From Kutzneria sp036403095 (GTDB taxonomy: Bacteria > Actinomycetota > Actinomycetes > Mycobacteriales > Pseudonocardiaceae), in the NCBI GenBank assembly GCA_036403095.1, contig DASWRQ010000251.1, forward strand, positions 18,663 through 82,662: a stretch of 64,000 nucleotides of DNA, written 5' to 3'. Under the pieces are notes generated by a model. The model worked only from the letters and a program-made list of their open reading frames with translations. It made no database searches and had not been told where the DNA came from. Numbering within the stretch: the first letter of the stretch is position 1; each line of letters opens with the position of its first letter. Positions 24,781 through 33,543 of this stretch are shown piece after piece. Both the position numbers and the translations under genes were made by a program.

Positions 24781-25983
24781 TCAGCTGAGGTTGTCGACCC
24801 GTTGCCGGGCAACGGGTTCACGGGGATGCTCCAGCACGTGCAGGATGGCGTGGGCCTTGCGGGCCTCGGCCAGTGCGGCGTCGCGGTCGCCGAGCTGCTC
24901 GTGGGCCTCGCTGAGCAACCCGCGGACCACGGCCTCCTCGAACAACCGGCGCTTCTCGACCATCGCCTCCAGCGCCCGGCCCAGCTCGGCGGCGGCCTTG
25001 ACCGGCTCGCCGGCCCGCAGGAAGGTCTCGCCGACGCTGGTCAGCACCCGGCCCTCGTTGTAACGGTCTTCCTTGTCCTGCACGTGTTTCAGCGCCTGGC
25101 CGAGACCGGCGAGCGCCTCGTCGTAGCGGCCGAGCGCGGACAGGAAACGCGCCCGGTGGTGCCCGAGCAGGGCCCGCTGCTGGTCCTGCGCGGCCAGCGG
25201 AATCGCCCGCTCGACGCAGTCCAGCGCCTCGGCGTGCTCGCCCAGGCCGTGGTGCGCGAGGGCCAGCGACGCCAGGTCGGTGGCCAGGCCCTGGTGGTGA
25301 TCGGCCGGCTCGACGTCCACCGCCGCGGCGAATTCCGTTCTGGCCGCGGCGAAATCGTCCAGCTCGTAGTGACGGAACCCGAGCTGGCAGCGCATCCGCG
25401 CCTCGGCCCGCCGGTCCCCGCGCCGCACCGCCGCCCGCACCGCGACCTCGTTGACCGTCTTCCAGTCGGTGTAGAGCCTGCGGTGGAAGTACAAGCCCCA
25501 CAACGCCTCGGCCAGCGCCAGCACGGCATCGTCCATTTCGGACTCGTACGCCGCGGTCACCACCTGCACGAAGTTGGCCCGGTCCGGCTCGAGCAGGTCC
25601 ATCGCCTCGGCGTCGTCGCCGTCGAAGGCCGGCACGTCGGCGTAGCGTGGGCTCAACCGCCAGCGCAGCGGCGAGATCGCCTTGTCCGCGGCGATCGCCC
25701 GCTCGACGTACCACCACACCATGGCCCGTAACGCTTCCAGCTGCTCGGCGGCGCTGTCGGTGCGGTGCAGCTGTTGCAGGGCATGGCCGTGGGCCAGCGG
25801 GCTGAACGAGTAGCGGTTGCCGTGCGAGGCCCGCAGCAGCTGAGCGGACTCCAGGACGCCGAGCAGCTCGGCGGCGTTCGGGTCGAGCGCACCGGCCATG
25901 TCGCCGGCGAAGTCGGCGCCCGGGTGCATGGCCAGCAGCCGGTACAGGCGCGCCGCCGCCGGTGACAGGTTCTGGTACGGCAA
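24781..25983 (-). CDS. TPR protein, C-terminal half of a STAND/NB-ARC-type regulator (probably truncated)
   Basis: 400 residues if read from TTG 25983. It begins LPYQNLSPAAARLYRLLAMH, the winged-helix segment that normally follows the NB-ARC ATPase in actinobacterial STAND proteins, and continues with about six TPR-like units (YELDDFAAARTEFAAAV, GLGEHAEALDCVERAIP, ALGRYDEALAGLGQALK, RAGEPVKAAAELGRAL). No P-loop is present anywhere. The frame is open upstream (GGFEL) without a good start. Together with the fragment at 25984-26197 this looks like a gene that lost its ATPase core. It could still be expressed. Confidence 0.6.
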   Translation of the reverse strand: MPYQNLSPAAARLYRLLAMHPGADFAGDMAGALDPNAAELLGVLESAQLLRASHGNRYSFSPLAHGHALQQLHRTDSAAEQLEALRAMVWWYVERAIAADKAISPLRWRLSPRYADVPAFDGDDAEAMDLLEPDRANFVQVVTAAYESEMDDAVLALAEALWGLYFHRRLYTDWKTVNEVAVRAAVRRGDRRAEARMRCQLGFRHYELDDFAAARTEFAAAVDVEPADHHQGLATDLASLALAHHGLGEHAEALDCVERAIPLAAQDQQRALLGHHRARFLSALGRYDEALAGLGQALKHVQDKEDRYNEGRVLTSVGETFLRAGEPVKAAAELGRALEAMVEKRRLFEEAVVRGLLSEAHEQLGDRDAALAEARKAHAILHVLEHPREPVARQRVDNLS

Positions 25984-26197
25984 CTCGAAACCCCCTTGTC
26001 CTCCCGAGACATCCGCCGATGCGTCAGCGCCCCACTGCCGTGGAGCAGGAGGGCCGGGTGCTGGCGGATCCGGTCGACGAACAGCGTCGCGGCGGTGAAC
26101 TGGCGCGGGACCGGCGCCTCGTCGCCGAAGTGGACCTCACCGAGCTGGAACACGGCGTGGACCTGCCGCTGAAATCGTTGTGCACTCCCCCGGTCAC
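25984..26197 (-). pseudogene. N-terminal remnant of a STAND-type protein (tag region, frameshifted)
   Basis: GTG 26197 opens VTGGVHNDFSGR, then one base is missing; the adjacent frame continues VHAVFQLGEVHFGDEAPVPR followed by Gln and FTAATLFVDR. The combined NDFSG...VFQLGEVHFG pattern followed by PVPRQ is the normal N-terminal tag and linker of actinobacterial STAND/TPR proteins. It stops matching near 26000, where the TPR half begins in a third frame. An ancestral gene with an internal deletion and a frameshift explains both pieces. Otherwise the 25984-26286 gap holds no gene. Confidence 0.5.
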
Positions 26198-26286
26198 GGC
26201 GTCCGAGCCTACTCCCGGCGTCGGCTACGTCACACCAGCGGTGGTGGCTGTCCGCGTGACGCCCGTGACCAGGCACGATAGGGGTC

Positions 26287-27306
26287 GTGGTGTACAAGCA
26301 GCTGGTCCGCAGGACGTTGTTCCGGTTCGGTGGGGGCGACCCCGAGGTGGCCCACGAGCGCACGCTGGGCGTGCTGCGGCGGGTGGCCGGGATGCCGCCG
26401 GTGCTGTCGGCGCTGCGCGCGCGGTACGGGGTGGTCGCGCCGCGCACGGTGTTCGGTGTGCAGTTCCCGAACCCGGTGGGGCTCGCCGCGGGCATGGACA
26501 AGGACGGCGTGGCGCTGCCGGCGTGGCCGGCGCTGGGCTTCGGCTTCGTCGAGGTCGGCACCGTCACCCGGCACGCGCAGCCGGGCAACGACCGACCGCG
26601 GCTGTTCCGGCTGCCGGACAGCGAGGCCGTGATCAACCGGATGGGCTTCAACAACCGGGGGGCGCAAGCGCTTGCCGACCGGCTGGAGCGGCTGGGACCG
26701 CTGCCGGTGCCGCTGGGCATCAGCCTGGGCAAGTCCAAGGTCACGCCGGTCGAGCGCGCGGTGGAGGACTACCGGCACTCGATGCGGGTGCTGGGCCGGC
26801 ACGGCGACTACTTCGCGGTGAACATCAGCTCCCCCAACACGCCCGGGCTGCGTTCGCTGCAGGACCGGGCGGCGTTGAACGAGCTGCTGGCCGGCGTCCA
26901 GGAGGAGAACGCCGGCAACCGGCCGCTGCTGGTGAAGATCGCCCCCGACCTGACCGACAGCGCCATCGCCGAGCTGTTGGAGGTGTGCGGCGAGCACGAC
27001 ATCAGCGGCGTCATCGCCACCAACACCACGCTCGGCCGCGATGGTCTCGCAGCGTCGGACCAGGCCCGGTCCCAGGAGACCGGCGGCCTGTCCGGCCGCC
27101 CGCTCGCCGCCCGTGCGCTGGAGGTGGTTCGCCTGGTGCACCGGGAGACCGGCGGCCGGATGCCGATCATCGGCGTCGGCGGCATCTTCGACGCCGACTC
27201 GGCCCAGCGCATGATCGACGCCGGCGCCGACCTCGTGCAGGTCTACACCGGCTTCATCTACGAGGGCCCCGGCCTGATCCGCAGGATCAACCGCTCGCTG
27301 CGCTGA
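26287..27306 (+). CDS. pyrD: Dihydroorotate dehydrogenase (class 2, quinone-linked)
   Basis: 339 residues from GTG 26287. Converts dihydroorotate to orotate in pyrimidine synthesis. Class 2 features: an N-terminal amphipathic helical extension (about 40 residues) for membrane/quinone contact, FMN and substrate motifs NPVGLAAGMDKDGVALP and INRMGFNN, and a catalytic Ser in NISSPNTPGLR. GVGGIFDADSAQRMIDAGAD binds FMN phosphate. The length is normal for the family. A palindromic element follows its stop. Confidence 0.96.
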   Translation: MVYKQLVRRTLFRFGGGDPEVAHERTLGVLRRVAGMPPVLSALRARYGVVAPRTVFGVQFPNPVGLAAGMDKDGVALPAWPALGFGFVEVGTVTRHAQPGNDRPRLFRLPDSEAVINRMGFNNRGAQALADRLERLGPLPVPLGISLGKSKVTPVERAVEDYRHSMRVLGRHGDYFAVNISSPNTPGLRSLQDRAALNELLAGVQEENAGNRPLLVKIAPDLTDSAIAELLEVCGEHDISGVIATNTTLGRDGLAASDQARSQETGGLSGRPLAARALEVVRLVHRETGGRMPIIGVGGIFDADSAQRMIDAGADLVQVYTGFIYEGPGLIRRINRSLR

Positions 27307-27318
27307 CCCCGACGCCGT

Positions 27319-27361
27319 GAAAGGACCGATCCTCACGTTGAACGTGAGGAATGGTCCTTTC
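27319..27361. repeat. Dispersed palindromic element, copy 2
   Basis: A 43-bp almost perfect palindrome: GAAAGGACC (27319-27327) pairs with GGTCCTTTC (27353-27361), and CCTCACGTT with AACGTGAGG. It is 12 bases past the pyrD stop and faces the convergent S53 gene, so it probably terminates transcription from both sides. CCAAAC follows, then GGGGGTTGACA; copy 3 has a similar tail. Confidence 0.85.
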
Positions 27362-27436
27362 CAAACGGTTGGGGGTTGACATGCGGGTGGCGCCTGCCCC
27401 AGGAGAGGAGGGCAGGCGCCACACGGGTGAACCGAC

Positions 27437-29428
27437 TCAGATCAGGCCGAGGAAGAGCAGGCCGTTGGGCGTCCCGAGGCCGGTGATGTTGTCGTAGCCG
27501 CGGGTGGTGTGGATGGTCTCATCCTGGTTGTTGTACGTCCGGACGCTGCGCACGTAGCCGTCGGCGTCGTCGGTGCCGTTGACGAAGTCGACCCGCACCG
27601 AGCCGCCGTCGACCGGCTTGACGTCGGTGACCGCCGGGGTGTGCGACAGGGCCTTGTACAGCCACGGGTTGATGAACCCGTGCCGCCCGCCGAACTGGTC
27701 GGCCACGGCCATCAGGCCGGCCATCAGCGGCGAGGCCAGGCTGGTGCCGCCGATGCGGTACTCGCCGTACTTGACGGTGCCGTCGGGCCAGGTCTGGGTC
27801 AGGCCGATGAGCATGCCGGTGGTCGGGTCGGCGTCCATGGAGATGTCCGGCACGACGCGGCCGCGGTTGGCGCCGGTCTGGTTCTGCTTGGCCAGCGCGT
27901 CCGGCACGACGCCCTTCTGGTAGTTGGGCTCCGGGAACAGCACCGAGGTGCCGCCGCCGGCGCCGTAGAGCCAATTGCCCGGGGCGGGCGGGTTCCAGGC
28001 GCCGTTGGTGAGCGAGGACTTGCCGGTGGCCCAGCCGGTCTCGAACGTCTTGCGGCCGTCCTTGCCGATGCCGAGGCTGGTGCCGCCGACCGCGGTCACC
28101 CACGGGCTGGAGGCGGAGAAGTCGGCCGCCGGGCTGGGCAGGTTGTGGCTCTCGTCGCCGTCGTCACCGGAGGAGAAGTAGACGCCGATGCCCTCGGCCG
28201 CCGCCTGGATGGCGATGGTCTGGAACGCCTGCACCTCGTCGGCCGGCACGTCCTCGCCGCGGTTGCCGTACGAGTTGGACACGATCTGGGCCAGGTTCTT
28301 GGACACGATCGTGTTGAGCGCCTTGTCCAGGCCCTCGTCGGAGCAGTCGGCGCCGCCGACGTAGAGGATCTTCGCGCCGGGGGCCATGGCGTGCACGGCC
28401 TCGACGTCCAGGCTCTGCTCGCCGTACCAGCCGGAGGCGTCGCACTGGTCGGGGTCCTCGCTGCCCGGGGTGGGCGGGAAGACGATCTGGCTGTACTGCG
28501 ACTTGGTCAGCGGGTGCGCCGGGTCGTTGCGCTTGGCGTACTCGGCGGCGTCCGCATACAGGGTGGGAGATGCGAACGCGTCGACGATGGCGACGGTGAC
28601 GCCGTGCCCGTCGAGGCCGAAGCGGCCGGCCACGTCGAGCTGGGAGGCCGCGCGCAGCTGGCCCGGCTGGTAGCCGCAGACCACGTACGGCAACTGCTTG
28701 CCGGCGTAGGCCGGGTCGGTCGTGTCGGTCTTCTGCCCGTAGTAGTCCGAGCACGGCCGGGCGTTGACGAAGGCCGCCGGCGGCGGGGCCACCGCGGGCT
28801 GGCTGGTCTTGGCCTTGGGCTGCGCGGCGTTCGGCGTCGCGTCGCCGGCCCCGCCCACGTGGGACGGCTTGAGCAGCGCGATCGCCTGGTCAATGTTGAT
28901 CACACCGGAGACGTAGGAGGAGACGGCGGCCGGGACCGACAGGTTGCGGTCCTGCGAACGCAGCGTCTTGCCCTGCACCCGGTACTCGCCCAGGCTCACG
29001 CCGAACGCCTTCTGCACCTGGTCGACGGTGCCGGTGGCCTCGACGTAGGCGTTGTTGGCCGGCGTCTCACCGGCGGCGAAGCCGGCGGAGGTCAGCCAGT
29101 CGCGCACCGCGGTGACGGCGCCCGCGGTCGGCGCGAAGCGGGTCTTGACCTGGTCGGCGCCGAGGAACTTGCGGTAGGACGGGCTGTTCGGGTCGGACAC
29201 GGCGGTGGCCGCGGCCTCGAGCCCGGCCTGGTCGGCCAGCTTCAGGTACACCCGGAAGGTCAGCTTGGACGCCGTGTCGGCGTTGCCGACCTTGGCGTTC
29301 GGGCTCGCCCATAACGGGTGCGAGTCCGGGATGACGGACTGACCCGCCGCGGCGGCAGACGGCGCGAGGCTGGTGAAACCGGCCCCGACCATCGCCAGCG
29401 CGAGCAGCATCGCTGGAGTTCTTCGCAC
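27437..29428 (-). CDS. S53 family protease (kumamolisin-like) with propeptide
   Basis: 663 residues from GTG 29428 after AGAAGGGG. Signal peptide about 1-27, then a Pro-kumamolisin activation domain to about residue 190 (YLKLADQAGLEAAATAVSDP, SPSYRKFLGADQVKTRFAP), an Ala/Pro linker, and the catalytic domain. Active-site residues: Glu and Asp in GEQSLDVEAVHAM, Asp in FSSGDDGDE, Ser in GGTSLASP. The C-terminal ITGLGTPNG carries part of the Ca site. It is secreted as a zymogen that matures at low pH in known members. Confidence 0.94.
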   Translation of the reverse strand: MRRTPAMLLALAMVGAGFTSLAPSAAAAGQSVIPDSHPLWASPNAKVGNADTASKLTFRVYLKLADQAGLEAAATAVSDPNSPSYRKFLGADQVKTRFAPTAGAVTAVRDWLTSAGFAAGETPANNAYVEATGTVDQVQKAFGVSLGEYRVQGKTLRSQDRNLSVPAAVSSYVSGVINIDQAIALLKPSHVGGAGDATPNAAQPKAKTSQPAVAPPPAAFVNARPCSDYYGQKTDTTDPAYAGKQLPYVVCGYQPGQLRAASQLDVAGRFGLDGHGVTVAIVDAFASPTLYADAAEYAKRNDPAHPLTKSQYSQIVFPPTPGSEDPDQCDASGWYGEQSLDVEAVHAMAPGAKILYVGGADCSDEGLDKALNTIVSKNLAQIVSNSYGNRGEDVPADEVQAFQTIAIQAAAEGIGVYFSSGDDGDESHNLPSPAADFSASSPWVTAVGGTSLGIGKDGRKTFETGWATGKSSLTNGAWNPPAPGNWLYGAGGGTSVLFPEPNYQKGVVPDALAKQNQTGANRGRVVPDISMDADPTTGMLIGLTQTWPDGTVKYGEYRIGGTSLASPLMAGLMAVADQFGGRHGFINPWLYKALSHTPAVTDVKPVDGGSVRVDFVNGTDDADGYVRSVRTYNNQDETIHTTRGYDNITGLGTPNGLLFLGLI

Positions 29429-29607
29429 GAAATTCGCCCCTTCTGAAGTCCCCGCGACAAATAGCCACGGGCGCAGATTTCAGCCCCACGGCGCATTCGG
29501 GTCCCGCAACCCCCGCACCCGGGTGCCGAGAAGGCTAACCCTGAGCACAAGCTGAGGAAACAGGGAGATTTTCAAGGTGATCGGTGTTTTTAACAGAACT
29601 ATTGCCG

Positions 29608-30861
29608 TTACCCGCGGGCCGCCTTCAGCATTCGGAGCAAGGGGTGTCCCACCACTATGAGCAATGAGCCCCAGGCGATGCCGCCGAGCGCGACCCCGCC
29701 GATGGCCACGGTCAGGTTGCCGACCCCGGCCACCAGAGCGGCGCCGGCGATCATCACATTGACCGGATTGAGCAGATCCACCTTATTGTCCAGCCAGATG
29801 CGCACGCCGACCAAAGCGATCAACCCGTACAGCAGAACCATGGCACCGCCGAGCACACCGGCCGGCATCGTGTTGAGCAGAGTGCCGAATTTCGGGCAGA
29901 ACGACAGCACGATCGCGCAGACAGCGGCCACCGCGTATGCGGCGGTCGAGTAGACCTTCGTCGCCGTCATGACGCCGATGTTCTCCGCGTACGTGGTGGT
30001 GCCGGAGCCGCCGCCGATGCCGGCCAGCGCGGTCGACAGCCCGTTGGCGATCAGCGCGTCGCCGACGTTGCCGTCGAGGTTGCGGCCGGTCACCGAGGCC
30101 ACCGCCTTGACGTGCCCGACGTTCTCGGCCACCAGCACGATCACCACCGGCAGCACGGCCAGCACCACGTTGGGGCGCAGCTCCGGCCCGGTCAGCTGGG
30201 GGAAGCCGAACCACGCGGCGTTGGCCACGTCGTCCAGCCGGGCCGCGCTGAGCTGGCCGGTCAGCGCCGCGGCCAGCCAGCCGGCGAGAATGCCGATCAG
30301 CACCGAGGCCCGGGAGAACAGGCCGCGGCCGAGCACGCCGCAGAGCAGGATCACGGCCAGCGTGAACACCGCGAGTCCGGGCTGGTCCTGGAAGTTGTGG
30401 GTGGCCGACGGGGCCAGGTTCAGGCCGATCAGCATGACCACCGCGCCGGTGACCACGGGCGGCATCAGCGACTCCAGCAGCCGCACGCCCAGCGCCTTGA
30501 CCGCGATGCCGACAAAAACCAGCAGCACGCCGGTGGCCAGCACGCCGCCGAGCTGGGCCGGCAGGCCGTCCAGCCGGGAGGCGGCCAGCGGCGAGATGAA
30601 CGCGAACGAGGAACCGAGGTAGCTGGGCACCCGGTTGCGGGTGACGACCAGGAACAGCAGCGTGCCGACGCCGGAGAACAGCAGCGTGGTGGCGACCGGG
30701 AAACCGGTGCTGGCCGGCACGAGCACGGTGGCGCCGAACATGGCGGCCACGTGCTGGAGGCCGAACCCGACGGTCAGCGGCCAGCTGAGCCGCTCGTCGG
30801 GGGCCACCACCTCGCCGTCCGTCACACGGCGACCGTCGCCGTGCACGGTCCACAACGCCAC
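29608..30861 (-). CDS. uraA: Uracil/xanthine permease (NCS2 family)
   Basis: 417 residues from GTG 30861, preceded by GGGGAGG. About 14 membrane segments. GFGLQHVAAMFGATVLVPAS is the helix-1 signature of UraA-type carriers; the transport motif AENVGHVKAVASVTGRN and TTYAENIGVMTATKV carry the substrate-binding Glu residues. Proton-coupled uptake of uracil is most likely. pyrD lies nearby but on the opposite strand, so there is no shared operon. Confidence 0.9.
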   Translation of the reverse strand: MALWTVHGDGRRVTDGEVVAPDERLSWPLTVGFGLQHVAAMFGATVLVPASTGFPVATTLLFSGVGTLLFLVVTRNRVPSYLGSSFAFISPLAASRLDGLPAQLGGVLATGVLLVFVGIAVKALGVRLLESLMPPVVTGAVVMLIGLNLAPSATHNFQDQPGLAVFTLAVILLCGVLGRGLFSRASVLIGILAGWLAAALTGQLSAARLDDVANAAWFGFPQLTGPELRPNVVLAVLPVVIVLVAENVGHVKAVASVTGRNLDGNVGDALIANGLSTALAGIGGGSGTTTYAENIGVMTATKVYSTAAYAVAAVCAIVLSFCPKFGTLLNTMPAGVLGGAMVLLYGLIALVGVRIWLDNKVDLLNPVNVMIAGAALVAGVGNLTVAIGGVALGGIAWGSLLIVVGHPLLRMLKAARG

Positions 30862-31141
30862 GTCAGGACCTCCCCGTGGTCCGGCTCGCCCAAGGCCCGG
30901 CTACCCAAAGCCCGGCAACACTGCCGCGCCGATCCTGCCACGGCGGGTAGCGGTCTCGGCTAGATAACAAACTGATAATCACACATTTGCCGGCACGATC
31001 TCCACCGGCGTGCACAATCTGCCCACGGGGTTGTCACTATGAGTCACTGGTCATCGGATCGTGGGATGATCTTCGCCCGGACAGCGCAACAGGGGGAACC
31101 GATCAGCGGAGTCGACCGGCAATGCGGCCGCCTCGACGCAC
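30862..31141. other. Intergenic region with AT-rich stretch
   Basis: No supported gene. Bases 30962-30990 (GATAACAAACTGATAATC and flanks) are unusually AT-rich here and may form part of the uraA promoter region. A short plus-strand frame starting at 31039 runs into the pspM gene and has no homology cue. Confidence 0.5.
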
Positions 31142-31960
31142 TCAGCTGTAGTCGGGACCGGCCAGTTCGCGCAGGGCCGAAGCCAGGCCGGAGAGGCGGT
31201 CGCTGGCGTCGAGCAGGGCCTCGTTGGGCGACCCGGCGCTGCTGGCGATCACCGCCTGGCCGGCGGTGCCGATGAGCGCGAGATAGCCGTCCAGGCCCTC
31301 GCCGAGCCGACGGCTGAGGTCGGTGACGCCGAGCTCCAGCGGTCCGCGCTGGGACAGGGGGGCGATGTCGCGGGCCCGCTCCACGGCGGTCAGCTGGGCG
31401 GCGACGGCCCGCAGGGCGGTGGCGGCCTCGGTGGCGGACTCCTGGGCGTGGGCCAGGGACTCGGCCGGCAGCGGCGCGAGACCGCCGGGTCGCGGGGTGC
31501 CGAGCTGGACGAGCAGCTCGGCCAGGCTGGCCTCGGCCTCGGCCAGCCGACGCATGGGCTCACGGGCGACGGAGCCGCCCGGTGGCAACCGCACGGGCGG
31601 CGGGGCGGCGGCGGGCAGCGGCTGCCGGTGCAGCGTGATCAGCCTCCGCACGGAACCGGTCGTGCAGTACGCGAAGACGGCGGTCACGATCATCGCGGTG
31701 AACCCGCCGAAGGTGGTCACCAGCGTGGCGTTGGCCGCGTCGACGCCGACCCAGACGCCGCTGAGGGCGGTGGCCCCGGACCACGCCGCCGTCGAGCGCT
31801 TGGCCCTACGACGACGGCGCAGCATCTTGGCGCGGGGATCACGCCAGCCGTGCACCTTGGTGCGCACGGTGTCGGCGACCGGCCCGCGCAACTGCTCGGT
31901 GACGGTCTGGCCGAGCTTGATCAGCTCACCCAGGTCACGCCTGCGCGGTCCGGCCGCCAT
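31142..31960 (-). CDS. pspM: PspM-like envelope-stress membrane protein
   Basis: 272 residues from ATG 31960. A basic N-terminus (MLRRRRRAKRSTAAWSG) precedes two membrane helices (GATALSGVWVGVDAANATLV and GGFTAMIVTAVFAYC), then a long soluble helical C-terminus. In mycobacteria PspM (Rv2743c) follows pspA and docks PspA at the membrane; the same order is seen here, 27 bases after pspA. Confidence 0.8.
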   Translation of the reverse strand: MAAGPRRRDLGELIKLGQTVTEQLRGPVADTVRTKVHGWRDPRAKMLRRRRRAKRSTAAWSGATALSGVWVGVDAANATLVTTFGGFTAMIVTAVFAYCTTGSVRRLITLHRQPLPAAAPPPVRLPPGGSVAREPMRRLAEAEASLAELLVQLGTPRPGGLAPLPAESLAHAQESATEAATALRAVAAQLTAVERARDIAPLSQRGPLELGVTDLSRRLGEGLDGYLALIGTAGQAVIASSAGSPNEALLDASDRLSGLASALRELAGPDYS

Positions 31961-31987
31961 GGTCCTACTCCCCCGTGCTCACCCGAC

Positions 31988-32812
31988 TCAGGACTGCTTC
32001 TCCTGCGCGACGCGCTGCGCGATCTCGGCCTGGATGTTGGCCCCCGCGCTGGCCGGGGCCGACCCGCTGGTGACCTGGCCGGCCACCGAGCCGCCGCCCA
32101 GCGAGGCGCGGATCTGCTCGAGCCGCGCGCTGCCGGCCATCTCGGTGGTGGACGCCTGCACCTCGAGCATCCGGCCCTGCACCGAGTTGCTGGCCAGCTC
32201 CGCCGAGCCGAGCGCGGTCGAGTACCGCTTCTCGATCTTGTCGCGGACCTCTTCCAGCGACGGCACGTTGCCGGGCGCGGCCAGCTCGCTCATCTGGTTG
32301 AGCGAGCGGGCCACCTGCTCCTGCATCTTGGCCTGCTCCAGCTGGCTGAGCAGCTTGGTGCGCTCGGCCAGCTTCTGCTGGAGCATCATCGCGTTGCGCT
32401 CGACGGCCCCCTTGGCCTGCCCGGCGGCCTGCAGGGCCTGGTCGTGCAGGGTCTTGAGGTCCTCGATGTTCTGCTCGGCCGTGACCAGCTGGGTGGCGAA
32501 GGACTGCGCCGCCTGCTCGAACTGCTGGGCCTTGGCCTCGTCCCCCTTGCTCCGGGACTCGTCGGCCAGCACGAGCGACTGCCGGGCCGAGGCCTGCAGC
32601 TTCTCCACCTCGCCGAGCTGCCGGTTCAGCTTCATCTCCAGCTGCCGCTGGTTGCCGATGACGGCCGCGGCCTGCTGGGACAGGGCCTGGTGCTGCTTCT
32701 GGGCCTCTTCGATGGCCTGTTGGATCTGCACCTTGGGATCGGCGTTCTCGTCAATCTTGGCGCTGAACGCCGCCATCAGGTACTTCCAAGCCTTCACGAA
32801 AGGGTTGGCCAT
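31988..32812 (-). CDS. pspA: Phage-shock protein A / IM30 family
   Basis: 274 residues, almost entirely coiled coil: MANPFVKAWKYLMAAFSAKI is the amphipathic membrane-binding helix, followed by IQQAIEEAQKQHQALSQQAA and repeated Glu/Gln/Ala heptads. A Gly/Ala-rich tail ends the protein. PspA assembles ESCRT-III-like scaffolds on stressed membranes and, in mycobacteria, interacts with ClgR. It lies downstream of clgR on the same strand with one small gene between. Confidence 0.94.
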   Translation of the reverse strand: MANPFVKAWKYLMAAFSAKIDENADPKVQIQQAIEEAQKQHQALSQQAAAVIGNQRQLEMKLNRQLGEVEKLQASARQSLVLADESRSKGDEAKAQQFEQAAQSFATQLVTAEQNIEDLKTLHDQALQAAGQAKGAVERNAMMLQQKLAERTKLLSQLEQAKMQEQVARSLNQMSELAAPGNVPSLEEVRDKIEKRYSTALGSAELASNSVQGRMLEVQASTTEMAGSARLEQIRASLGGGSVAGQVTSGSAPASAGANIQAEIAQRVAQEKQS

Positions 32813-32937
32813 CTCCTCCGCCTGCCTTCTGCATTCCTGGATGTGCGAGAACGCCGCGACCAGGCCAACGAGCCGGTGGCGGTGCGGGTTCCATCGTGTC
32901 AGGTGAGCCGGACCGCTACCACCGACCCCGCCGAATA

Positions 32938-33504
32938 TCAGGGTCGCCCCCGAGCCGGAACCTCGGGCAACTCCCTGGCCAACACCCGGACCTCGGTCAG
33001 GTTCGCACGGAGTTGGACCAGCTCAACCCCCGAAACGGTTCCCGCGGAGTGGCCCGAATCACGAACTCGTTCCAACCCGGTGACACACGCGCGCATGCGT
33101 GTCGTCAGGGCGTCACGGGCCGCCCGCAGTCGCTCGGCGGTAGCGAGTCGGTCACTCACGGCACGGAGCGCCGAGGTCAGCTCGGCCTCGCCGGCGTCGA
33201 GGCGGGCCGCCAGATGGTCACGGGTCCGGCGCAGCCGGGAGACGGGCAGCGCTGCCAGGGCGCAGTTGACGGCGTCGAGGTCCGCCGCGGCGGCCCGCAG
33301 TTCCGCGAGCACACCGGCGGCGTCCTCGGCGTACGGATGGTCACGCAGCTGATCGACCGTGGAGCGGGCGCGATCCAGCCAGTGGACGTCGTTCACACGA
33401 TCGCGAGCCAGTGGACTCGCCCGGGCGACGGGCCTGCGCCGGGTGAGCACCAACAGCGATCCGGCGGCGACGGCCAGCAGCATCACGGCCACCAGCAGCG
33501 CCAC
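32938..33504 (-). CDS. Hypothetical single-helix protein in the psp cluster
   Basis: 188 residues. One N-terminal membrane helix (VALLVAVMLLAVAAGSLLVL) is followed by a helical, Arg/Ala-rich cytoplasmic part (DHLAARLDAGEAELTSALRA) rich in coiled-coil heptads. GTG 33504 lacks a close ribosome site; a GGGAGGAGG motif sits nine bases before a CTG nine codons upstream (CTGGACGAG), which may be the true start. No family recognised. Its place between clgR and pspA suggests an envelope-stress role. Confidence 0.6.
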   Translation of the reverse strand: MALLVAVMLLAVAAGSLLVLTRRRPVARASPLARDRVNDVHWLDRARSTVDQLRDHPYAEDAAGVLAELRAAAADLDAVNCALAALPVSRLRRTRDHLAARLDAGEAELTSALRAVSDRLATAERLRAARDALTTRMRACVTGLERVRDSGHSAGTVSGVELVQLRANLTEVRVLARELPEVPARGRP

Positions 33505-33543
33505 CAGCTCGAACTCGTCCAGGGTGGAGCGCCTCCTCCCGTG

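Noticed and set aside
31039..31275. Short plus-strand ORF beginning MSHWSSD
   Set aside because: More than half overlaps pspM in antisense, without a ribosome site or homology cue.
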